A stretch of DNA of 6,758 nt, from contig JAFARW010000111.1 of the NCBI GenBank assembly GCA_019245275.1, positions 1-6,758 on the forward strand. Reading direction: 5' to 3'. Source of the DNA: Vulcanimicrobiota bacterium. GTDB taxonomy: Bacteria; Vulcanimicrobiota; Vulcanimicrobiia; Vulcanimicrobiales; Vulcanimicrobiaceae. The notes under the pieces were generated by a model. The model worked only from the letters and a program-made list of their open reading frames with translations. It was not told the DNA's origin and searched no databases. Both the position numbers and the translations under genes were made by a program. Below are positions 1 to 5,974 of the stretch, one piece after another (the first letter of the stretch is position 1; the number at the start of each line of letters is the position of its first letter).

Positions 1-1333
1 GTATACGTTCATCGCCGTGCCCGCGCTCGTGTTTGGAGTCGGCGCCCTCGGTTTCTTTGCGGTTCCGTACACGACGATCGCTTATCCATTTGTCTTCGTC
101 GTGATGACGCGATTTTGGACCGTTGCGCGCAACCGCAACTATGTAACGATAGCAGATTTCGTGCGCGATCGTTTTGGTGACCGATCGCTTGAAATAGCCA
201 TTGCATTGACCGGCTTCATCGCGGCGATGCCCTACATTGCCTTGCAACTTTTGGGAATGCAGGTTGTCTTCGCGCAGTATCTCGGCTATGGGCCGCAAGC
301 CGCGACGGCAGAGAATATTGCGTTGGTCATCGCATTCGCGATCTTAGCTGCATACACGTACATGAGCGGGCTTCGGGCGCCGGCGCTGATCGCATTTGTT
401 AAGGACACGCTGCTGTACATCAGCATCCTTGCGGCGATCATTTACATTCCGGCCAAGTTGGGAGGCTGGGCTCACATCTTTACGGCTGCCGGCGCTGCCT
501 TGCGTACGCATAAGCCGCCGGGAGCCTTGATACTGCCACCGAACCTCTACTTTGCCTACGCATCGCTCGCTTTCGGGTCGGCGATGTCGCTCTTCATCTA
601 CCCGCATTCAATTACGAGTCTCTTGAGCGCCCGCAGCCGGGTTGTCATCCAGCGCAATTCCGCGCTGCTTCCCCTGTACTCTATTCTGTTGGCCTTGCTC
701 GCGCTGCTCGGCTATTGCGCTTTAGCCGCGCATATCCAAACGAAGGATGCGAATTATGCGATCCCATTACTCTTCCGGGCGTTTTTTCCCGATTGCTTCC
801 TCGGCGTCGCATACGCCGCCATCGTCATTGGAGCGCTCGTGCCGGCTGCAATCATGGCGATTGGGTCGGCAAATCTCTTTGCCAGCAACGTCTTTCAAGA
901 ATTCGTCAAGGAACGTACGCGAACGCAAACGCACTACGCGAAGCTGCTGTGTCTCGCGGTCTGTGCGGCGGCGCTCTTAATCAAGCTTTTTGTCCCAGTG
1001 GATTACGCAATCTACTTTCAGTTGCTCGGCGGCAGTCTAATGCTGCAGACATTTCCCGCGACCGCTCTTGCGCTGTACACCCGCTGGTTCCACCCCAAAG
1101 CGCTCCTCGCAGGCTGGGCGGTAGGAATCGTTGCAAGCATCGTGATGGCGAAGGCCGCGGGCTTTAAAGCGGTTTTTGCTTTGCCGCTTGGTGGGGGCCA
1201 TGTCCTAATCGGTTACATTGCGCTCTATGGCGTGCTGTTGAATATTTTGATCGCCGCCGTGCTGACGCCAATTTTCAACACCGCGCGCCTGAGCGCAGGC
1301 CGCGATCTGACCGTCGCAGCGGACTACGCGTGA
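1..1333 (+). CDS. Sodium:solute symporter family permease (MctP-like), 5' end cut by window edge
   Basis: This is an inner-membrane secondary transporter of the SSS (SLC5-like) family, closest in feel to monocarboxylate permeases of the MctP type. The reading frame is open to the left edge (first full codon at base 2, reading YTFIAVPALVFG). The GTG at 17 is therefore internal, and the N-terminus, probably including the first membrane helix, is missing. Visible hallmarks are the GALGFFAVPYT helix, the RNYVTIADFVRDRFGDRS loop, a string of about ten or eleven hydrophobic helices, and PAAIMAIGSANLFASNVFQEF-type sequence around 839-901. In that helix the Ser/Thr pair that contributes to the Na2 sodium site of PutP appears as Ala-Ile (codons 857-862). 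The stop TGA at 1331-1333 overlaps the GTG of the next gene, so the two are probably translationally coupled. An uptake role for an aromatic or small carboxylic acid is inferred from the neighbouring acyl-CoA genes; the substrate cannot be read from the sequence. Confidence 0.88.
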   Translation, partial: YTFIAVPALVFGVGALGFFAVPYTTIAYPFVFVVMTRFWTVARNRNYVTIADFVRDRFGDRSLEIAIALTGFIAAMPYIALQLLGMQVVFAQYLGYGPQAATAENIALVIAFAILAAYTYMSGLRAPALIAFVKDTLLYISILAAIIYIPAKLGGWAHIFTAAGAALRTHKPPGALILPPNLYFAYASLAFGSAMSLFIYPHSITSLLSARSRVVIQRNSALLPLYSILLALLALLGYCALAAHIQTKDANYAIPLLFRAFFPDCFLGVAYAAIVIGALVPAAIMAIGSANLFASNVFQEFVKERTRTQTHYAKLLCLAVCAAALLIKLFVPVDYAIYFQLLGGSLMLQTFPATALALYTRWFHPKALLAGWAVGIVASIVMAKAAGFKAVFALPLGGGHVLIGYIALYGVLLNILIAAVLTPIFNTARLSAGRDLTVAADYA

Positions 1334-1737
1334 GCCACGCATTGCGCCCTACCGGGTGGATTCGGCCAAGCGGCTACGCGCATGGCATAGCTGCCGAAGG
1401 GAGTTACGTCGCAGTGGCCGGGCAAATCGGATGGAATGCACGGCATGAACTTGAGAGCGATGATTTTGTCGAACAAGCGGCACAAGCACTTCGCAACATC
1501 GTTGCCATTCTCGCAGAAGCCAAAGCCTCACCGATGCACCTTGTGCGCTTGACGTGGTACGTCATCGATAAGCAAGAGTACCTGGCGTCCGCGCCGCGGT
1601 TAGGTGTGATGTATCGGAAGATTGTCGGTCCACACTATCCTGCGATGACGTTAGTCGAAGTCAACAGCTTGCTGGAAGATCGTGCGAAAGTCGAAATTGA
1701 GGCGACGGCAGTCGTGCCTTCTAGCGAAAGTCGATGA
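1330..1737 (+). CDS. RidA (YjgF/YER057c/UK114) family protein, Arg-less subtype
   Basis: A 135-residue cytosolic protein of the usual single-domain RidA length. It shows the family features: VAVAGQIGW (residues 27-35), the helix FVEQAAQALRNIVAILAEA, the strand LVRLTWYVID (71-80) and the C-terminal block YPAMTLVEV...AKVEIEA. Classical RidA deaminases carry an arginine in the motif PAR that holds the imine substrate's carboxylate. Here the motif is PAM, with Met106 in that place, so it belongs with the Rid subgroups lacking the arginine. Enamine/imine deaminase activity on free amino-acid-derived imines is therefore doubtful. Very similar proteins are, from memory, found with 2-aminobenzoyl-CoA degradation genes, where an enamine-type CoA intermediate would be a logical substrate; that role is inference. 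The GTG start lies inside the upstream stop (GTGA, 4-base overlap) with no clear Shine-Dalgarno, which points to coupling with the permease. Its last 17 bases overlap the convergent lipoprotein gene. Confidence 0.9.
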   Translation: MSHALRPTGWIRPSGYAHGIAAEGSYVAVAGQIGWNARHELESDDFVEQAAQALRNIVAILAEAKASPMHLVRLTWYVIDKQEYLASAPRLGVMYRKIVGPHYPAMTLVEVNSLLEDRAKVEIEATAVVPSSESR

Positions 1738-2131
1738 TCACGTTGCGCTGAGTTGTCACGCCCGGAGTATTTCGGGCGACGATCTCGACCGTGTAGGGCC
1801 GATGGTAGATGATCGGCAAATCCAGCGCATGAAAGCGGAAATCGAACTCACCGGGGGCTTTGCGCGGCGCGCTAAATGTGAAAAACGGCCAGCGGATCTC
1901 GACGCTGGCGACGTTCGTTGACGTGACGATGCGCCCACTCCACCATGTACCTGCGGTCACATGGGCGGGAGAAAGATCGATCGCGAGGATCGTTGGCGGC
2001 GCGTTCATCTCCGCAACTACAGGCGTCGGCCAGACGCTGGGCGAGAGAACCGCGTGACTTGTTTCCGGATGCTGCGCACAAGCAGTCAGCGTGACGAACG
2101 CTGCGAGCCAGAGAGTGGCGCTAAGTCGCAT
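1721..2131 (-). CDS. Small predicted lipoprotein with Ig-like C-terminal domain
   Basis: A 136-residue protein that I do not recognise by name. The N-terminus MRLSATLWLAAFVTLTAC is a typical type II signal peptide: one arginine, a hydrophobic core, and the lipobox LTAC with Cys18 as the predicted lipidated residue after cleavage. After a Pro/Ser-rich linker (about 20-46) there is one beta-rich segment (about 47-136). It contains alternating hydrophobic strands (ILAIDLSPAHVTAG, TNVASVEIRW, FDFRFHALD, YTVEIVARNTPG, RNVIIDFR), an arrangement like an immunoglobulin/fibronectin-type sandwich. The frame stays open upstream to 2266. The ATG at 2129-2131 was chosen because it places the signal peptide exactly at the N-terminus. 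A GTG three codons earlier is possible, and no good ribosome binding site is seen for either. It is convergent with the RidA gene (17-base overlap) and divergent from the membrane protein gene. A cell-envelope function is likely, but its role is unknown. Confidence 0.72.
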   Translation of the reverse strand: MRLSATLWLAAFVTLTACAQHPETSHAVLSPSVWPTPVVAEMNAPPTILAIDLSPAHVTAGTWWSGRIVTSTNVASVEIRWPFFTFSAPRKAPGEFDFRFHALDLPIIYHRPYTVEIVARNTPGVTTQRNVIIDFR

Positions 2132-2138
2132 CTGCGAC
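2125..2138. repeat. Short perfect inverted repeat over the lipoprotein start codon
   Basis: GTCGCA and TGCGAC are exact reverse complements separated by two bases. The lipoprotein start codon (2129-2131, minus strand) lies inside the repeat. It could be an operator half-site pair or an mRNA hairpin that hides the start. A 6-base palindrome in GC-rich DNA can also arise by chance, so its function is only a suggestion. Confidence 0.35.
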
Positions 2139-2174
2139 ACAGGTTGGGTTAGCGCCGGTTCGAATCCCTGCGCA
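2132..2174. promoter_or_regulatory. Divergent intergenic spacer, presumed to carry both outward promoters
   Basis: These 43 bases separate the starts of two divergently read genes, so the promoters for both must lie here or within the first codons of the genes. I could not pick a convincing -35/-10 pair on either strand, and neither gene has a clear Shine-Dalgarno, so leaderless or near-leaderless transcripts are possible. The spacer holds the string GGTTCGAATCC (2157-2167), identical to the T-loop consensus of tRNA genes. It is followed by CGCAGTG-A-CCA (2171-2181), which looks like a tRNA 3' end but runs into the next gene's start codon. The T stem does not pair and no anticodon arm was found, so no tRNA is called. 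Confidence 0.35.
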
Positions 2175-3221
2175 GTGACCAGGCGCAGCGTCGCGTTCGA
2201 TTGGACGATGGCGATCGGCGGACTGTGGTTGATCGGCGGGCTCTTCGCCGATCTCGGCTGGCACATCCGCGAAGACGTCGACTCATTCTTAACCGGCGCG
2301 CACGCGATGCTCTACAGCGGTTTAGTCATCTTATTTATTGCAGCGGGCGTTATGGCAGCGCGCGGGATGCGTCTTGGTCTTCCGCTACGCAACGCTCTGC
2401 CGCCGGGCTACGATTTGGTTTTGCCCGGCCTCGCGATCTTTTTGGTCGGCGGCCTGCTGGACGCGATCGGGCATTTTTTATACGGATTCGAATCAGGTTT
2501 CTTGGCCCTCTTGAGTCCCACGCACCAATTAATCGGGCTTGGGCTGATCCTAGTTCTGACGAGCCCAATCCGTGCCGCCGTGCTCGCATCGCCTCGGCCG
2601 GCGAAATTCATCGATCAACTGCCTGCGCTCATTGCAGCCGCCTCATTCTTCGAATTGATCCACTGGGGGACAAACTATATCTTTCCGAGCGGCGCCGAGC
2701 GCGTCTTTGGACCGATGCATGTGCCGGCAACGAGCTCCGAGGCATTAACGGCGCAGACGCTTGCGTTTAGCCATCAAGCCGGTGGCCTGACATCGTTCGT
2801 TCTGCAGAGTTTGATCATGGTCGGTCTTACGCTGTACCTGGTTCGCAACTTTGTGCTACGGCCGGGATCACTAACGCTTTTGTATCTGCTCGGAAACGGG
2901 TTTATCGCGGTCGCGGCGGCTACGTCATGGCCACAGGCGTTTGCTCCGATCGTTGCAAGTTTGATCGCCGGAATCGTCGCGGACTGCTTCCTTTTGAACG
3001 GCGAAGTGCTCCAGGCAAGCCGCATACGGTACGGCTCCTTTGCATTTGTCGTGCCGGTTGTCTACCACGCCACACTTCTGCTGTACGTTATCGCTTTTTT
3101 AGGCGGAACGTGGTGGCATCCGATCTTCGCCTTCGGTGCACTGCTCTACACCGGTATCTTTGGATTTCTGCTCAGTCTGGTCACTTTTCCGAATCAAGCG
3201 CGAGCGACGGCGCCGCCCTAA
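2175..3221 (+). CDS. Uncharacterised polytopic membrane protein with intramembrane histidines
   Basis: A 348-residue protein with about nine or ten predicted membrane helices. The strongest hydrophobic stretches are near residues 12-29, 45-63, 82-108, 116-138, 149-164, 205-224, 232-252, 257-274, 288-309 and 316-337. Its start GTG ACC AGG CGC places a short basic N-terminus before the first helix (TRRSVAFDW then MAIGGLWLIGGLF), as in related proteins I recall. An ATG at 2208 is an alternative. The same frame runs back to 2091 but would overlap the divergent lipoprotein gene. Many histidines lie in or beside helices: His30, His43, His100, His117, His163, His200, His298 and His315, with acidic partners Asp96 and Glu160. 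The blocks LLSPTHQLIGLGLILVLTSP and HAMLYSG are the most motif-like. Such a pattern could suit metal, haem or proton binding, but no named family or function can be assigned. Its stop overlaps the convergent ligase gene by 4 bases. Confidence 0.8.
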   Translation: MTRRSVAFDWTMAIGGLWLIGGLFADLGWHIREDVDSFLTGAHAMLYSGLVILFIAAGVMAARGMRLGLPLRNALPPGYDLVLPGLAIFLVGGLLDAIGHFLYGFESGFLALLSPTHQLIGLGLILVLTSPIRAAVLASPRPAKFIDQLPALIAAASFFELIHWGTNYIFPSGAERVFGPMHVPATSSEALTAQTLAFSHQAGGLTSFVLQSLIMVGLTLYLVRNFVLRPGSLTLLYLLGNGFIAVAAATSWPQAFAPIVASLIAGIVADCFLLNGEVLQASRIRYGSFAFVVPVVYHATLLLYVIAFLGGTWWHPIFAFGALLYTGIFGFLLSLVTFPNQARATAPP

Positions 3222-4840
3222 ACCGCCGGGTGTTGCCTCAACACGTAGCGCTGCAATTTTCCGGTCTCGGTTCGCGGGAGCGACTCAACGAACTCGATCG
3301 CGCGCGGCGCTTTATAAGGGGCTATTCTTGACTTTACGAACTCTTGCAGTGAGGCAACCTCAGCCTCACCGATATCGCAACCTTCATTGAGCACGACAAA
3401 CGCTTTGACGATGTTCGTGTGCCGCTCCGAGTCGGGAGCCGAAACGACGGCGCACTCTTTGACGTCCCGGTGCGCAAGCAACGCTTCTTCGACTTCCGGC
3501 CCTGAGATATTGTATCCCGAAGCGATGATCATGTCGTCCGAGCGGGCGACGTACCAAAAGTATCCATCCTCGTCCATGCGGTAAGCATCGCCCGGAAAAT
3601 TCCAGCCGCGTTGAACGTACTGTGTTTGACGTGGATCGTCGAGATAGCGACAGCCGGTCGGTCCTCGCACGGCGAGACGGCCGACCGTTCCCGGCGGCGC
3701 AGTTTTGCCATCATCATCCACAATCCGCGCCTCGTAACCCGGCACAACTTGACCCGTCGAACCCGGCCGAATCTTCTCTTCCGGCGAGGAGATGAAGATG
3801 TGCAGCATCTCGGTCGCGCCAATGCCGTCGATGATCTTCAAGCCCGTTCGCTCGAACCACGCTTGAAAAGTCGGCAAAGGCAGCGTCTCGCCGGCCGACA
3901 CGCACTTGCGCAACGACGCAACGGCGTTTCCCTGAATCAGCCCCGCCATCGCCCGGTAAGCAATCGGAGCCGTAAATACGACGCTGGCGCCTTGACGTTC
4001 GATCGCTTCCAAGAGTAATTCGGGCGTCGCCTTCTCGAGCAGCAGTGCTGTAGCTCCGATGTCGAGCGGAAACAGCAGCAGACCGCCGAGCCCAAATGTA
4101 AAACCCAAAGGCGGACTGCCGCAAAAAAGATCCTGTTCGGATGCTTTGAGGACGGACTTTGGAAAAGCATCGCAGATCGCCAGCACGTCGCGATGAAAAT
4201 GCATCGTCGCCTTCGCTTTGCCGGTCGTTCCGGATGTGAACCCGATCAGCGCGACATCGTCGGCAGCAGTTTCGACGTTTTCGAACATCCGCGACTTGCG
4301 TGTCATTCGCGATTCGAGAGCGCCGGGGTCACCGCTGCCGAATGTCACGGTCGAAAGCTCGCCGGCGTGTCGCGACGCGGTCTCCAAATCCCCCGTGAAC
4401 CGCTCGTCGCAGAGCGCAAAACGGATGCGCGCTCTCTCAATCATGTACTCGAGCTCGGAAGAACGGTAGAGCGGCATCGTTGTGACAGCGACGGCGCCGG
4501 CTTTCATGACTGCAAACCACGACGCTGCGAGCATCGGCGAATTCGGCCCCCGCAAGAGCACGCGATTCCCGGGGCGTACGCCGAGATCGTCAACAAGGAC
4601 GTGCGCGATTTGATTCGCTTTCTCAAAGAGCTCCGCATACGTCCACGTCAGACTTGGGGAAAGTATGCAACGCCGGCGTGCTCGTCCGCTCGCGATGTGC
4701 CGGTCGAGCAAGCGCGATGCGCAGTTGAGGCGTTCCGGATACTGGAATTCCGGCCGCGTGAAGGTCAAGTCCGGCCACTCAGAAACCGGCGGAAGATGAT
4801 CGCGCGTGAAGGTATCTACATGCGCGCTGTAGCCACTCAC
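3218..4840 (-). CDS. 2-aminobenzoate-CoA / benzoate-CoA ligase family (acyl-adenylate-forming enzyme)
   Basis: A 540-residue cytosolic enzyme expected to turn an aromatic acid, ATP and CoA into the acyl-CoA via an acyl-adenylate, the entry step of a CoA-dependent aromatic pathway. All core motifs of the ANL superfamily are visible. The phosphate loop is FTSGTTGKAK (201-210), the adenine/acid region is DGIGATEMLHIF (338-349), and the ribose-binding Asp is in NFPGDAYR (414-421). The hinge region is ARSDDMIIASGYNISGPEVE (432-451), and the C-terminal catalytic lysine is Lys528 in PRTETGKLQR. The N-terminal block HVDTFTRDHLPP and YPERLNCA, with EMLHIFIS after the A5 motif, fit 2-aminobenzoate-CoA ligases better than plain benzoate-CoA ligases. 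Exact substrate choice is inferred. In the ribose-binding motif the usual Thr before Gly-Asp is Pro416. The GTG start (4838-4840) overlaps the upstream dehydrogenase stop as GTGA, so translation is probably coupled. It is the last gene of the minus-strand operon. Confidence 0.9.
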   Translation of the reverse strand: MSGYSAHVDTFTRDHLPPVSEWPDLTFTRPEFQYPERLNCASRLLDRHIASGRARRRCILSPSLTWTYAELFEKANQIAHVLVDDLGVRPGNRVLLRGPNSPMLAASWFAVMKAGAVAVTTMPLYRSSELEYMIERARIRFALCDERFTGDLETASRHAGELSTVTFGSGDPGALESRMTRKSRMFENVETAADDVALIGFTSGTTGKAKATMHFHRDVLAICDAFPKSVLKASEQDLFCGSPPLGFTFGLGGLLLFPLDIGATALLLEKATPELLLEAIERQGASVVFTAPIAYRAMAGLIQGNAVASLRKCVSAGETLPLPTFQAWFERTGLKIIDGIGATEMLHIFISSPEEKIRPGSTGQVVPGYEARIVDDDGKTAPPGTVGRLAVRGPTGCRYLDDPRQTQYVQRGWNFPGDAYRMDEDGYFWYVARSDDMIIASGYNISGPEVEEALLAHRDVKECAVVSAPDSERHTNIVKAFVVLNEGCDIGEAEVASLQEFVKSRIAPYKAPRAIEFVESLPRTETGKLQRYVLRQHPAV

Positions 4841-5970
4841 GTAGAGGACGCTGCGAGAATCTGACGGGCGATGACGAGCTGCTGGATCTCGCTCGCGCCC
4901 TCATAGATGCGTAACGCGCGAATCTCCCTGTACAAACGTTCGACGATCTCGCCACGCGTCACGCCTCGTCCGCCGAATAGCTGCACGGCGGAATCAATCA
5001 CGCGCTGCGCGGCTTCGGTCGAAAACCACTTTGCCATCGAAGACTCCGAAGTGACGCGCTCCTTCCCGCGGTCTTTCTCGAACGCAGCACGATAGACGAG
5101 CAGCGCCGATGCGTCGATGTCCGTTGCCATCTCGGCGACCCTTGCCTGTGTCATCTGTAAATCACCGAGCGTCGTTCCGAAAAGGCGTCGCGTCTTCACA
5201 TGCGCGATCGTCTCTTCCAATGCTCGCCGAGCAAATCCGAGAGCTGCGGCCGCAACCGTCGACCGAAAGAAATCGAGCGTTGCCATCGCTATCTTGAAAC
5301 CGTCGCCCTCTCGGCCGACCCGTTGATCTTCGCTCACCGTGCAGCCGTCAAAACGCAGCGTGGCGAGCGGATGCGGCGCGAGCACGTCGATTCGTTCTGC
5401 GATCGTTAGTCCCGGCGAATCGGCATCTACGACGAATGCGGAGAGACCGCGCGCGCCTTCGCCGCCGCTTCGTGCAAAAACAATGTAAAAATCGGCGATG
5501 CCGCCATTGGAAATCCACGTCTTCTCACCGTCGATGACATAGCGGCTCCCTTCCCGGCGCGCAGATGTTCGGATAGCTGCCACGTCCGAACCCGCCGCTT
5601 TCTCGGAGAGCGCGAATGCAGCGATCGTCGTACCCGATGCGACATTCGGCACGTATCGCCGGTGCAAGGTTTCGCCTCCAAATAATGCAATCGGCACGCT
5701 TCCGAGGCCCTGCATCGCGAACGCAAAATCCGCGAGACCATCGTAACGCGCAAGCGTTTCACGCGCGAGGCAGAGTTTTCTCAAATCCAGGGGAGGCTGG
5801 ATTGCCTGCAGCCAGCCGGCCTCGCCAAGGCGAACAACCCACGTGCGGCACGCAGCATCGACGTTGTCGTGATCGACATGTTGAGTCGTGAGCCAGGCGT
5901 CGAGCTCGCGGGCGAATTGTCGATGCGCGTCGTTAAAGAAGGGCCAGCCCAGAAAGTCGCGCTCGTTCAA
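4837..5970 (-). CDS. Acyl-CoA dehydrogenase family flavoprotein
   Basis: A 377-residue FAD enzyme expected to oxidise an acyl-CoA at the alpha-beta bond and pass electrons to electron-transferring flavoprotein. Order of domains: an N-terminal helical domain, a middle beta domain with the signature FALSEKAAGSDVA (119-131) and the flavin-contacting KTWISNGG, then a C-terminal helical domain with RRLFGTTLGDLQMTQ (261-275), QLFGGRGV (330-337) and IYEGASEIQ, whose Glu357 is the expected catalytic base. The length is typical of the family. I chose the TTG at 5970. It lies 4 bases after the upstream stop, has a GAGGG ribosome binding site 11 bases before it, and gives the short N-terminus before FLGWPFFNDAHR seen in relatives. 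An ATG at 6021 is in frame but lacks a binding site and would overlap the crotonase gene by 47 bases. Its close relatives are, from memory, found in 2-aminobenzoyl-CoA gene clusters. A role on a ring-derived acyl-CoA is inferred. Confidence 0.9.
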   Translation of the reverse strand: MNERDFLGWPFFNDAHRQFARELDAWLTTQHVDHDNVDAACRTWVVRLGEAGWLQAIQPPLDLRKLCLARETLARYDGLADFAFAMQGLGSVPIALFGGETLHRRYVPNVASGTTIAAFALSEKAAGSDVAAIRTSARREGSRYVIDGEKTWISNGGIADFYIVFARSGGEGARGLSAFVVDADSPGLTIAERIDVLAPHPLATLRFDGCTVSEDQRVGREGDGFKIAMATLDFFRSTVAAAALGFARRALEETIAHVKTRRLFGTTLGDLQMTQARVAEMATDIDASALLVYRAAFEKDRGKERVTSESSMAKWFSTEAAQRVIDSAVQLFGGRGVTRGEIVERLYREIRALRIYEGASEIQQLVIARQILAASST

Positions 5971-5974
5971 CGCG

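Noticed and set aside
17..19. GTG at 17 as the true start of the symporter
   Set aside because: The frame continues upstream to the window edge with family-typical residues, and the protein would lack its first helix and loop.
715..1167. A 150-codon plus-strand frame inside the symporter gene
   Set aside because: The overlapping frame encodes recognisable symporter helices, and this one is low-complexity Arg/Ser/Cys sequence.
2099..2181. A functional tRNA gene
   Set aside because: The T stem has only two pairs, the D loop is too short, no 7-base anticodon loop is present, and the region overlaps the coding starts of two genes.
2132..2266. N-terminal extension of the lipoprotein frame
   Set aside because: The extension would put 45 non-hydrophobic residues before a perfect signal peptide and lipobox and would overlap the divergent gene's start.
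2201..2770. A 189-codon plus-strand frame inside the membrane-protein gene
   Set aside because: It is the +1 shadow of a clear multi-helix protein; its translation is Arg-rich and shows no family motif.
3222..3300. A bidirectional terminator at the membrane protein/ligase junction
   Set aside because: No strong stem-loop with flanking T/A tracts was seen, and the region encodes the conserved C-terminus of the ligase.
4193..4864. A 223-codon open frame on the plus strand, antisense to the ligase
   Set aside because: It lies wholly opposite a gene with complete ANL motifs, is rich in Arg/Cys/His without any domain, and is explained as a GC-rich shadow frame.
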